Of a DNA stretch of 64,000 nucleotides, positions 44,602 through 52,485 are shown piece by piece. The notes beneath the pieces were generated by a model that did no database searches, was not told the DNA's origin, and saw nothing but the letters and a program-made list of their open reading frames with translations. Source of the DNA: GM7GCV1 sp965222065 (GTDB lineage: Bacteria; Pseudomonadota; Gammaproteobacteria; Pseudomonadales; GM7GCV1). The stretch is from contig OZ244933.1 in the NCBI GenBank assembly GCA_965222065.1, positions 2,356,001-2,420,000 on the forward strand, in the 5' to 3' direction. Made by a program: the position numbers and the translations under genes. How positions within the stretch are numbered: position 1 is the first letter of the stretch; each line of letters opens with the position of its first letter.

Positions 44602-45747
44602 ATGACCTCACCGGAATATCCATCTTTCCGCAGTGAATTTACGCTGAGCTCCTCTATTGATATTCCGGAATGGCAGGAAAGCTCTGGCCTGGCTGCCTAC
44701 GATGGCCTTTGTATGCATGACGCGATTTATCCCGGTCACCTTGTCGCATCCAGGGGCGAAATCATCGACGAAGCGATACAGTATTTTGTTGAGCTGGTGG
44801 AGACCGGACTTAGACAATATCTGGAAACGGTCAGTGATGGGGAAACCTTGCGAGTTCTTGACTACGGCTCCGGCACTGGCCTGGTTATCCATGAGTTATT
44901 GAAGCTTCTGGAATCCAGTACCCTGGGGAAAGAAATTGTTGAGCGGCGTATCAATCTGGAAATTTACGCGGTCGACCTGCCCAATGCCTGGTTTCTGGTT
45001 GGCAAGGAGCTTCTTCAACCGACCGGTTGTGTAAGGTTTTACAGCCTGCTGGATGAATCTTCACAAAAGATCCGGAAACTTGACCAGGTTTTTCCCGAGG
45101 GCAGCATCGACTTTATTTTTTCGAGCATGGTGTTCCACCTTATCCCGGAAAAGGCCTTGCCCGATTTATTTCTGTCTTGCCGACAGGTTCTGCGTCCTGG
45201 AGGCCAGCTAATCTGGAACTCCCCTGATCTTATTGAGGATTCACCGTCGGGTTTCAAAATGCATACGCCTTACCGGATGCTAAGAGACAACGTGACCAGG
45301 TTGCTCAGGAAGCCGGATGCACTGGATGATTTTTGGCAGACACTGGGCGATGTGCCTGATTACAAGGTGCATTATCTGCGTCGCCACTTGCCCGGGTATC
45401 GAGACAGTTTTAACCCGGATAGACTCGCTGAACTGGACGCCGCCGCCGATACCTATATCAGGCCGGATAACCGGGTTCCACCACCGGAGCAGATGCATGC
45501 TTATTTACAAGCGTCGCTTTCCGGGCAATGGGAAAACAAGTATTTCGAAGTCGGCGAGGACAGCCTGTATTCCCCCATTCTTATCCCGGCCAATGAAGGG
45601 TATATCAATCAGTTGCCACCGGGTCTGATGAGAACCTGGCTTATTGAAGTGTTGCTGCACAAGCAGGTGATTCCGGAGCTTTTTCACCAATCCGCTGACC
45701 AATCCCTGAAGCTGGGCTGGACCTTTGGTTGCTACCAACATGGATAA
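44602..45747 (+). CDS. Class I SAM-dependent methyltransferase
   Basis: The 381-residue protein has a canonical SAM-binding motif VLDYGSGTGLVIHEL (about 95-109), the acidic strand IYAVDLP, a motif-IV-like IDFIFSSMVFHLIPE and RQVLRPGGQLIWNSPD. A long C-terminal extension (about 225-381) may define the substrate. It overlaps the acyltransferase gene by 8 bp, so the two act in one pathway. The substrate is unknown; a lipid or small secondary metabolite is possible. Confidence 0.82.
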   Translation: MTSPEYPSFRSEFTLSSSIDIPEWQESSGLAAYDGLCMHDAIYPGHLVASRGEIIDEAIQYFVELVETGLRQYLETVSDGETLRVLDYGSGTGLVIHELLKLLESSTLGKEIVERRINLEIYAVDLPNAWFLVGKELLQPTGCVRFYSLLDESSQKIRKLDQVFPEGSIDFIFSSMVFHLIPEKALPDLFLSCRQVLRPGGQLIWNSPDLIEDSPSGFKMHTPYRMLRDNVTRLLRKPDALDDFWQTLGDVPDYKVHYLRRHLPGYRDSFNPDRLAELDAAADTYIRPDNRVPPPEQMHAYLQASLSGQWENKYFEVGEDSLYSPILIPANEGYINQLPPGLMRTWLIEVLLHKQVIPELFHQSADQSLKLGWTFGCYQHG

Positions 45748-46864
45748 GCCGGTTTCCATCTCTGGCTTAACGCGCAGAAGGCATTTGGACGGTATCCGGA
45801 TTTTTCTTTTTACCTCCGTCTATTTTTGTCATTTCGGCCTGCTCCAGGGCGACTACCTTTCCAGGCGTATCGCGGAAGCACTAAGTTATGCCTTGCCAGT
45901 GTTTTTTGTGATGAGCGGATATCTCATCACCATGCTGATACTGGCAGACAAAAGGACCAGCCGATGGCGGGTATTGAAGAGCTTCTATATCCAAAGGTCG
46001 CTGCGAATCTTCCCGGCGTACTATGTCACCCTCATCGCCCTCGCCCTTTTGGGCTGGCTGACCTATCCATGGTATGCGGCCTTTTATGTTTATAACCTGA
46101 AGCTGTTCTTTATCAGCCTGCCTCCGATCTCGGAAGCAGACATGAATTACATGCTGAACTGGCAACAGGAAAACCTGCACCTATGGTCCCTGTCCGTCGA
46201 AGAACAGTTCTATATTTTCTTTCCGGTATTGTTTTTGTTTGTCAAAGAACGATTTCGACTGTGGCTGTTTGCCTTGTTAATAGGTAGCGCATTTCTGGTG
46301 CGTACCTGGTTTATCTTTGCCTTTGACGATGAACTTTTCCCACCAACATATGGCCACCTGGTTTTCGTCACGCTCGAATATTTTGCCTGGGGAGGGCTGT
46401 TTGCCTATTTGGAACAACGGGGGTTTCTCAGGCAGTGGAATGCCAATATCTGTATTTTTGTGGCGATCCTGCTGGCGATTGGGCTGATTGGCTGGGAATC
46501 CTATCGCAGTTTGCTGGGACCTTTTGGACAGGCGCATCCATCTCATTGGCAAACCCTGATCGCCCCGTCCCTGGGTTTGTTTATCTGGGCTTTCTGGAAG
46601 TTGAAAGAAAACCATCCCCTGGCGCGACCGTTTACTCATCGGTGGCTCGTGTTCCTCGGCAAAACCTGCTACGCCAATTATCTGGTGCATATTGCCTGTA
46701 CGATCGCCATTGTGAACCTGTATGAACAGATGCCCCAGCTCAGTATTCTTCCTTATTATGTGTCGGGGTATTTTTTGAGTGTGCTGACCGGGACCCTTCT
46801 CTGGTACCTGGTTGAACGTCCTGCGAATCGTTATCGGGCCAGCCTGAAAGAAAGAGAGCCCTAG
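45740..46864 (+). CDS. Acyltransferase 3 family membrane protein (OafA/YrhL-like)
   Basis: The 374-residue protein has about ten transmembrane helices and the acyltransferase-3 motifs: RRHLDGIRIFLFTSVYFCHF at the N-terminus (R-LDGIR and the conserved His), FVMSGYLI, FYIQRSLRIFPAYYV and WSLSVEEQFYIFFP. Such enzymes O-acylate surface glycans, peptidoglycan or macrolide-like compounds. ATG 45740 overlaps the methyltransferase stop (ATGGATAA); the earlier TTG 45725 lacks support. Confidence 0.87.
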   Translation: MDKPVSISGLTRRRHLDGIRIFLFTSVYFCHFGLLQGDYLSRRIAEALSYALPVFFVMSGYLITMLILADKRTSRWRVLKSFYIQRSLRIFPAYYVTLIALALLGWLTYPWYAAFYVYNLKLFFISLPPISEADMNYMLNWQQENLHLWSLSVEEQFYIFFPVLFLFVKERFRLWLFALLIGSAFLVRTWFIFAFDDELFPPTYGHLVFVTLEYFAWGGLFAYLEQRGFLRQWNANICIFVAILLAIGLIGWESYRSLLGPFGQAHPSHWQTLIAPSLGLFIWAFWKLKENHPLARPFTHRWLVFLGKTCYANYLVHIACTIAIVNLYEQMPQLSILPYYVSGYFLSVLTGTLLWYLVERPANRYRASLKEREP

Positions 46865-46870
46865 CCTAGG
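46860..46870. other. 11-bp palindrome with both convergent stop codons
   Basis: CCTAG-C-CTAGG contains the TAG stops of the acyltransferase gene (plus) and the membrane-protein gene (minus), whose coding regions end one base apart. Like 32766-32791, it is a palindrome at a convergent junction; it is short and may be incidental. Confidence 0.4.
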
Positions 46871-47768
46871 AATCCTGGAGGCCGGCCGGTGTTTTGGCAG
46901 GAACCAGCTTCTTGTAGCCTCTCTGCAAGGCTTCAGCATAGTGCGCAAAATCCATGGTCGTCAGGAAGTGCATCAACGTCCATACGTAGAATGAAATGGG
47001 GTGGTAGACGTAGTCATAAAGCAGGTTGTTCATGCCGATGACGTAGAAGACCAGGATATAACCCGAGAGAAAAACAAGATTCATTGCCATGCTTTCCAGA
47101 ACGAATACACGGGCTTTTTCGGTGTCCCTGCGGCGAAAATTCAAAAAAACATTGAAGTACGTCGTCATGTAGTGGGCAATGACAATAAAGCCGAAACTTT
47201 CATACGACATGGGTCTGACACGTATGAGTTCCAAAAACAGGAAAACGCCGTAAACCAGAACCATTGTGACAAACAGTTTTTCGGGTCGGATGCCTCCCTG
47301 GTCGCGCACAAACAGCACAATGGCAATAATTAGCATCAATCCGAGTAAGGGTAAAAGATGGTGCGGATTAATGACTGGGCCAAACAGCTCGCGGGTCAGC
47401 CAGGCACAGAGCAACAGCATCATGCCCAGGGTCAGTAATACATAGGGCGCCGAAAATCTTAGCTTCAGGTGTCGCGCTTCGCCGGTAAAAACATGCACCA
47501 GCAAGTAAGCAGAGACAAAAATCGTAAAGTGGGCCGGGAAACGATGGGCAATCGAGTAAATAACCGCAAAACTGGCCAGGTAGAAAGCAAACTTTTTCAT
47601 GTTGACCCGGCCGCGCTTGTATTGGTAAAGCGCAGTCATCATGAAATGGGCATGCCCCAGGATAAGGTAGGCGTCGGCCACTCCCTGTGCGGACAAGATC
47701 AGAATAAACGCCAGTGAAGTGCCGTAGGAGAAAAATTTTTCCTGTAAATAAAGCGTTTGTTCTGACAT
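46866..47768 (-). CDS. Polytopic membrane protein of unknown function, histidine-rich
   Basis: I do not recognise this 300-residue protein. It has about eight to nine hydrophobic helices spread over its length. Histidines and acidic residues recur within or beside helices: LGHAHFMM (about 38-45), IVIAHYMTTYFN, YHPISFYVWTLMHFLTTMDFAHY near the C-terminus. This pattern suggests a metal or haem site or proton handling, but no family motif was matched. It is convergent with the methyltransferase-acyltransferase pair, which may be chance. The tail after residue 285 is soluble. Confidence 0.65.
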   Translation of the reverse strand: MSEQTLYLQEKFFSYGTSLAFILILSAQGVADAYLILGHAHFMMTALYQYKRGRVNMKKFAFYLASFAVIYSIAHRFPAHFTIFVSAYLLVHVFTGEARHLKLRFSAPYVLLTLGMMLLLCAWLTRELFGPVINPHHLLPLLGLMLIIAIVLFVRDQGGIRPEKLFVTMVLVYGVFLFLELIRVRPMSYESFGFIVIAHYMTTYFNVFLNFRRRDTEKARVFVLESMAMNLVFLSGYILVFYVIGMNNLLYDYVYHPISFYVWTLMHFLTTMDFAHYAEALQRGYKKLVPAKTPAGLQDS

Positions 47769-48110
47769 AGATTTTTAAATGCCCGGGTATTGGCTGTTCT
47801 GCCCAATTGACAGATTGACAATACAGGCTGTTACGTTCAAATGACAGTGCCTGCTTTGCAGCTTTTAAGTTCAGGTATCACACGGGTCTGATATGGACAT
47901 TATGGCAGCCAGATGCCTTGTCGGTGTGGCCAGACAATCACGAAGAGGACAGGAGCCATCACCCAAATTCCAGTTTATGAGAGCTAACTCTCAGTTTCCT
48001 ACTATAATTTGTACTTTTTATACACGGCGTTCTAGGCTTGGTGAACAAAAAGCAATGCAGGTGGGTTAGCGACTATTAATTCGCCAGAAAAATAATAAAG
48101 GAGTCACGCG
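47769..48110. other. Divergent intergenic region
   Basis: This 342-bp gap separates the minus-strand membrane-protein gene and the plus-strand GGDEF gene. A TATAAT at 48003-48008 could be a -10 for the GGDEF gene, but no good -35 is at the right distance. A short GAGAG/CTCTC hairpin lies just before it. Nothing else is recognised. Confidence 0.5.
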
Positions 48111-49156
48111 TTGATCGAGGAGCTGTTGAGCCATAAATTAAGTGCTTCCCAGGAGAGTTTTCTCCGCAAGTCCACGCAGGGAGCAACCATTGCAGCTATT
48201 TTTTTTGTTGCCCCCTTTGTCGTCTACGATTTTATTATTGGCGAGATTTTTCTGGGGCTTTGCGGAACGCTGATGCTTGCGGTGATTGCGTATACGGCCT
48301 GGAATACGCTGGCCGGCCGCCTGAGCTACAAATTACCTTTCGTCATTCTTACACCGGCTTTCCTGGCTTTTTTTTGGAAAGTGGTACCAGAGCTTGGTGT
48401 GATGGGGGTGCTCTGGTGTTATCCGACACTGATTATGTGCTACTTCATCTTCCCCGAACGATTGGCGCGAGTGGCCAATATTGCCATGTTGGCCGTGGTG
48501 CTACCCATGAGCTTTCTGGAGCTGGAATCTGCGGCCGCATTTCGCATAGCGGCCACGCTGGTTGGGGTCAGTATTCTCTGCATGATTTTTGTTCGCCGGC
48601 TCAATGCGCAACAGCTGGAGCTGGAAGAGCAGGCGTCCATCGATACGCTCACCCAGCTGTCTAACCGGTTTGGTTACGAGACAATCCTGGACGATGCTAT
48701 AGAACAGAGCCGTGTGACCGGTGAACCCTTGTCCATATTGTTACTGGACCTGGATAACTTTCGCGAGATCAATCGGCGATTCGGCTTTGCTACTGGCGAT
48801 AAAGTTCTGCAATTTGTCTCGGCTGAACTGGTCAGGTCGACAATCAGTAGCGACAGGATATTTCGCCTGGGTGGCGATGATTTCCTGATATTACTGCGCG
48901 AGTCTGATATGGCGGAGGCCAAAAAAGTGCAATGCGTATTTACACGGCATTGTCGACACATCCCCTGAAGATGCTGGGTCATGCGAGAGTCACGCTTAGT
49001 ATTGGCGTGGCAACGCTTAAACCAGGTGAATCCCGTTACGACCTGCTTCAGCGTTGCGACACGAATTTACATCGGGCAAAGGATTCCGGAGGGAACGCTG
49101 TCGAAACCGGTGCATTAAGCAGCCGATTGCTAAACACAAGGCAACCAAAGGCATAA
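48111..49156 (+). pseudogene. Membrane GGDEF diguanylate cyclase, frameshifted
   Basis: The first frame (48111-48968) encodes an N-terminal membrane region of about six helices and a GGDEF domain up to the active site, here RLGGDDFLILL. The rest of the domain (VTLSIGVATLKPGESRYDLLQRCDTNLHRAKDSGGNAV) lies in another frame up to 49156. The frames are joined by restoring one base at the AAAAAA run at 48921-48926, giving continuous GGDEF sequence. As read, the product loses the domain's C-terminal strand and helix. The signature Glu is replaced by Asp (GGDDF). The start is TTG 48111 after AAAGGAG. A sequencing error is the main alternative. Confidence 0.75.
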
Positions 49157-49163
49157 CCAACAA

Positions 49164-49190
49164 AAAAGCCCGATCAATGACCGGGCTTTT
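49164..49190. terminator. Bidirectional intrinsic terminator
   Basis: AAAAGCCCG (49164-49172) and CGGGCTTTT (49182-49190) form a 9-bp stem with A-run and T-run flanks, so it works in both directions, ending the GGDEF gene and rpsT. Confidence 0.88.
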
Positions 49191-49220
49191 AGATAAATTG
49201 CTGAAGCCTGTATTAAGTAT

Positions 49221-49490
49221 TTAGGCGGCAGCAAGAGCCTTGATATGAGCATTAAGGCGGCTCTTGTGACGGGCAGCCTTGTTTTTGTGTATCAGGCCTT
49301 TGTCAGCCATGCGGTCAATCACAGGCAATGCTTCGTTAAATGCCGCTTTGGCGGCTTCCAGGTCTTTGGCTTCCACGGCTGAATACACCTTTTTCAGGTA
49401 GGTGCGGAACATGGAGCGCTGACTGGCATTGTGTACTCGGCGCTGGTCGTTTTGGCGAGCGCGTTTGCGCGCTTGTGGAGAGTTTGCCAT
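49221..49490 (-). CDS. rpsT: 30S ribosomal protein S20
   Basis: The protein has about 89 residues, the standard S20 length. It begins MANSPQARKRARQNDQRR and contains the typical MFRTYLKKVYSAV and GLIHKNKAARHKSRLNAHI helices. It binds 16S rRNA early in 30S assembly. Start ATG 49490 is the conserved one; the frame extends to 49538 without support. A strong promoter lies at 49538-49565. Confidence 0.97.
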   Translation of the reverse strand: MANSPQARKRARQNDQRRVHNASQRSMFRTYLKKVYSAVEAKDLEAAKAAFNEALPVIDRMADKGLIHKNKAARHKSRLNAHIKALAAA

Positions 49491-49537
49491 TGCTGGATCT
49501 TTCCTCAGAAATTTGCTGCTTGGTTTAAGGGGGCGCA

Positions 49538-49565
49538 ATTATGCCTGTAGACACACTGATGTCAA
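49538..49565 (-). promoter_or_regulatory. Sigma-70 promoter of rpsT
   Basis: On the minus strand TTGACA (49565-49560) and CATAAT (49543-49538, five of six matches) are separated by 16 bp. The predicted start near 49531 gives a leader of about 41 nt. Confidence 0.8.
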
Positions 49566-49731
49566 CACTTCCCGCCCCGAAATTAAGGGAATTCAGCTTA
49601 TTTTGGAGAATATTCAGAGGCAGGGCGAACAAATCATTTAAGGCAGGCCTAACTGGCTGTATTTTCAGTTAAAAATTGTATTTTTACGGGGTCGTTGGCT
49701 ACACTCTTTCGTCACTAAACAAGAGCTGTCC

Positions 49732-51345
49732 ATGAGCAACACGCCGCAGAATCAGGAACCTGTGTCACCGGAAACAATATCCGGCGGCAATACACTGCTC
49801 AAATCCAGTTCTTCCGTCAGTTCCATGACGTTGCTTTCCCGTATCTTTGGCCTGGTTCGCGATCTGGTGTTTGCCCAGTTAATCGGGGCAGGTGCCGCAG
49901 CGGATGCCTTCTATGTGGCGTTTAAAATCCCCAATTTTTTTCGCCGCCTGTTTAGTGAGGGGGCGTTTAATCAGGCATTTATTCCTGTGCTCGGGGATTA
50001 CCAGACTCACCGTGACAAAGACGAGGTTCGCCACCTGCTTAGCCGGGTGTCCGGAACGCTGGGACTGGTGCTATTGCTTTTAACTGCGTTCGTTGTGTTG
50101 TTGCCCGAGGTATTTACCACCCTGTTTGCCTTTGGTTTTCGCGATGATCCGAACAAGTTCAGCTACGCGTCGGATATGTTGCAAATCACGTTTCCCTACC
50201 TGTTGCTCATTAGCCTGACAGGTATGGCAGGCGCGGTACTCAATGCCTATGACCGCTTCTCGATCCCGGCGTTTACTCCTGTGTTGTTGAATATCTGTTT
50301 GATTTCAGCGGCGTTTTTTGTGGCTCCGAACATGACCGTGCCCGCCTATGGACTGGCCTGGGGGGTTCTGGCAGCAGGCGTGGTGCAATTGCTGTTCCAA
50401 CTGCCATTCCTCGCCCAAATGCACTTGTTGCCCTGGCCCCGATGGGGCTGGCAGGATTCCGGGGTCCGGCGTATTTTGTTGTTGATGCTGCCGGCGATTT
50501 TCGGCGTGTCGGTCAGTCAAATCAACTTGTTGCTGGATACCTTGCTGGCATCTTTCCTGCCTACCGGCAGCGTTTCCTGGCTTTATTATTCTGACCGGCT
50601 TTCCGAATTACCCCTGGGTGTCATCGGTATCGCTATTGCCACGGTTATTTTGCCCAATCTTTCGCGACAACGTTTTTCTGAAGACCCGGATGAATTCAGT
50701 CGAACACTGGACTGGGCGTTACGTATTGTCTTTTTGATTGGGTTGCCTGCTGCCCTGGCCCTGATCGTGTTGTCGGAGCCTATTCTGGCGACACTGTTTT
50801 TCTATGGCGCCTTTGATGCCAACGATCTGGCGATGGCGTCGCTGAGCCTGAAAGCCTATGCCGCGGGTCTGCTGGCGTTTATGTTGGTCAAGGTCCTGGC
50901 GCCTGGCTATTTTGCCCAGGAGGATATGAAAACGCCGGTTCGCATCGGGGTCATTGCGATGGTGAGTAATATGGTACTTAACCTGATACTGGTTGCCTGG
51001 CTGTATTTTGTTTACCAGATAGGTCATGTAGGTCTGGCATTGGCGACGTCATTGTCGGCGTTTATTAATGCCTGGTTGTTATTCAGGGGGCTGACAAAAA
51101 GAAAACTCTACCGCCCCCAGCCGGGTGCAACGGGGCTCAGCTGGGCAGGTTTCGCTGTGCGACTGGCGATAGCATCTGCCCTGATGGTCGGGCTTTTGTT
51201 CTTCTGGCAAGCATTCTGGCCGGACTGGTCAGGATGGAGCGCAATAGAACGGGTTTGGCGGCTCGCACTTATCTGTGCGTCCGGACTGGGGCTTTTTCTG
51301 CTATGTCTGCTGTGCTCGGGAATGCGTGCCCGGCATTTGCATTAG
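49732..51345 (+). CDS. murJ: Lipid II flippase MurJ
   Basis: The 537-residue polytopic protein (about 14 helices) has the MurJ/MviN signatures: SVSSMTLLSRIFGLVRDLVF, GAGAAADAFYVAFKIPNFFRRLFSEGAFNQAFIPV and the later DTLLASFLPTGSVSWLYYSDRL. It moves lipid II across the inner membrane for peptidoglycan synthesis. It lies divergent to rpsT and starts the housekeeping run murJ-ribF-ileS-lspA-fkpB-ispH. ATG 49732 follows CAAGAGC. Confidence 0.96.
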   Translation: MSNTPQNQEPVSPETISGGNTLLKSSSSVSSMTLLSRIFGLVRDLVFAQLIGAGAAADAFYVAFKIPNFFRRLFSEGAFNQAFIPVLGDYQTHRDKDEVRHLLSRVSGTLGLVLLLLTAFVVLLPEVFTTLFAFGFRDDPNKFSYASDMLQITFPYLLLISLTGMAGAVLNAYDRFSIPAFTPVLLNICLISAAFFVAPNMTVPAYGLAWGVLAAGVVQLLFQLPFLAQMHLLPWPRWGWQDSGVRRILLLMLPAIFGVSVSQINLLLDTLLASFLPTGSVSWLYYSDRLSELPLGVIGIAIATVILPNLSRQRFSEDPDEFSRTLDWALRIVFLIGLPAALALIVLSEPILATLFFYGAFDANDLAMASLSLKAYAAGLLAFMLVKVLAPGYFAQEDMKTPVRIGVIAMVSNMVLNLILVAWLYFVYQIGHVGLALATSLSAFINAWLLFRGLTKRKLYRPQPGATGLSWAGFAVRLAIASALMVGLLFFWQAFWPDWSGWSAIERVWRLALICASGLGLFLLCLLCSGMRARHLH

Positions 51346-51435
51346 CCAGCTCGCGCAAACACGCTGTTATCTGAGGCGCTTGGAGGCTATACTTGCGCGC
51401 TTTTTTAACGACCCTGGCCGCGAAGAGTTGCTCCC

Positions 51436-52434
51436 TTGCCCGAGACACAGAAACTGCCCATAAAGGTGTATCCCGGACGAGCTCGTCCACCGATTTTTGC
51501 CGACGGTTCAGTGCTGACAATTGGCGCGTTTGATGGGTTGCATCTTGGGCACCAGAAAATCATTGAACGATTGCAGGAAAAAGGCCAAATGCTCGGCTTG
51601 CCCGCAGCGGTAATGAGCTTTCGCCCTGATCCGGCCGAGTTTTTCTCGGCACAGGAGTTAAGCGGCGGATCGAGCAATCACAGCATGGCGAAAGGCTCGA
51701 TGTTGATGAGCTGGCGGGAACGTATGCTGGCTTTGAGGAAGACCGGGGTTGATGCGGTGCTATGCATGCCGTTCAACAGGGTTGTCAGCCAAATGGCCGC
51801 TGAGGACTTTGTCCGTGAACTGGTAGAGCAGCTCGGGCTGCGCTATCTCCTGATTGGCGATGACTTCCAGTTTGGTCGCGGACGCCAGGGTGATTTCCGC
51901 TTGCTGGAAAAACTCGGCAAGGAGATGGGGTTCCAGGTCGAACAGAGTGAGACCCATAACCTGGGCGGAGAAAGAATTAGCAGTACCCGGGTTCGGCAAG
52001 CACTGGCTTCTGGCAATCTGGTCGAGGCGGAGCAATTACTGGGTCGTCCTTACACAATTTGTGGTCGTGTGATTCGTGGAAAACAGCTGGGAAAACAGCT
52101 TGGCTTTCCAACAGCAAACATTGCCCTTAGGCGGCGGCGACCGGCCATGGGCGGGGTTTACGCTGTTCGTGTAGAACTTCCTGAGGGGGATTCTGCCCTT
52201 GGTGTGGCCAACCTGGGGATTCGCCCCGCAGTGAACTCACTGGAGCACCCATTGCTCGAGGTGCACTTGCTGGATCGGGAAGAAAACCTGTATGGCGAAC
52301 AACTGCAGGTGCAGTTTTTGAAGCGGCTGCGGGATGAAACAAAATTTGATAGCTTGGCGTCGCTAAAAACCGCCATAGCAAAAGATATTCAGCAGGCACG
52401 TGACTGGTTTATCGACCAGGCAATCTCTGTTTGA
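51436..52434 (+). CDS. ribF: Bifunctional riboflavin kinase / FAD synthetase
   Basis: The 332-residue protein has an N-terminal FAD-synthetase domain (LTIGAFDGLHLGHQKII, nucleotide-binding HLGH) and a C-terminal flavokinase domain (GKQLGFPTANIAL, about 200-330). It makes FMN and FAD from riboflavin. An in-frame stop at 51406 excludes an upstream ATG. TTG 51436 with GAAGAG eight bases before it is the best start, with GTG 51466 as the alternative. Confidence 0.93.
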   Translation: MPETQKLPIKVYPGRARPPIFADGSVLTIGAFDGLHLGHQKIIERLQEKGQMLGLPAAVMSFRPDPAEFFSAQELSGGSSNHSMAKGSMLMSWRERMLALRKTGVDAVLCMPFNRVVSQMAAEDFVRELVEQLGLRYLLIGDDFQFGRGRQGDFRLLEKLGKEMGFQVEQSETHNLGGERISSTRVRQALASGNLVEAEQLLGRPYTICGRVIRGKQLGKQLGFPTANIALRRRRPAMGGVYAVRVELPEGDSALGVANLGIRPAVNSLEHPLLEVHLLDREENLYGEQLQVQFLKRLRDETKFDSLASLKTAIAKDIQQARDWFIDQAISV

Positions 52435-52485
52435 TGGAAAATTAGGCAAACTTAAAAACCAAACAAACCAAGACTGTTTTCGACA

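Noticed and set aside
48915..48935. Programmed -1 frameshift site in the GGDEF gene
   Set aside because: AAAAAAG is the dnaX-type slippery heptamer, but its phase is wrong: the zero-frame codons are AAA AAA GTG, not A AAA AAG. A simple one-base indel fits better.
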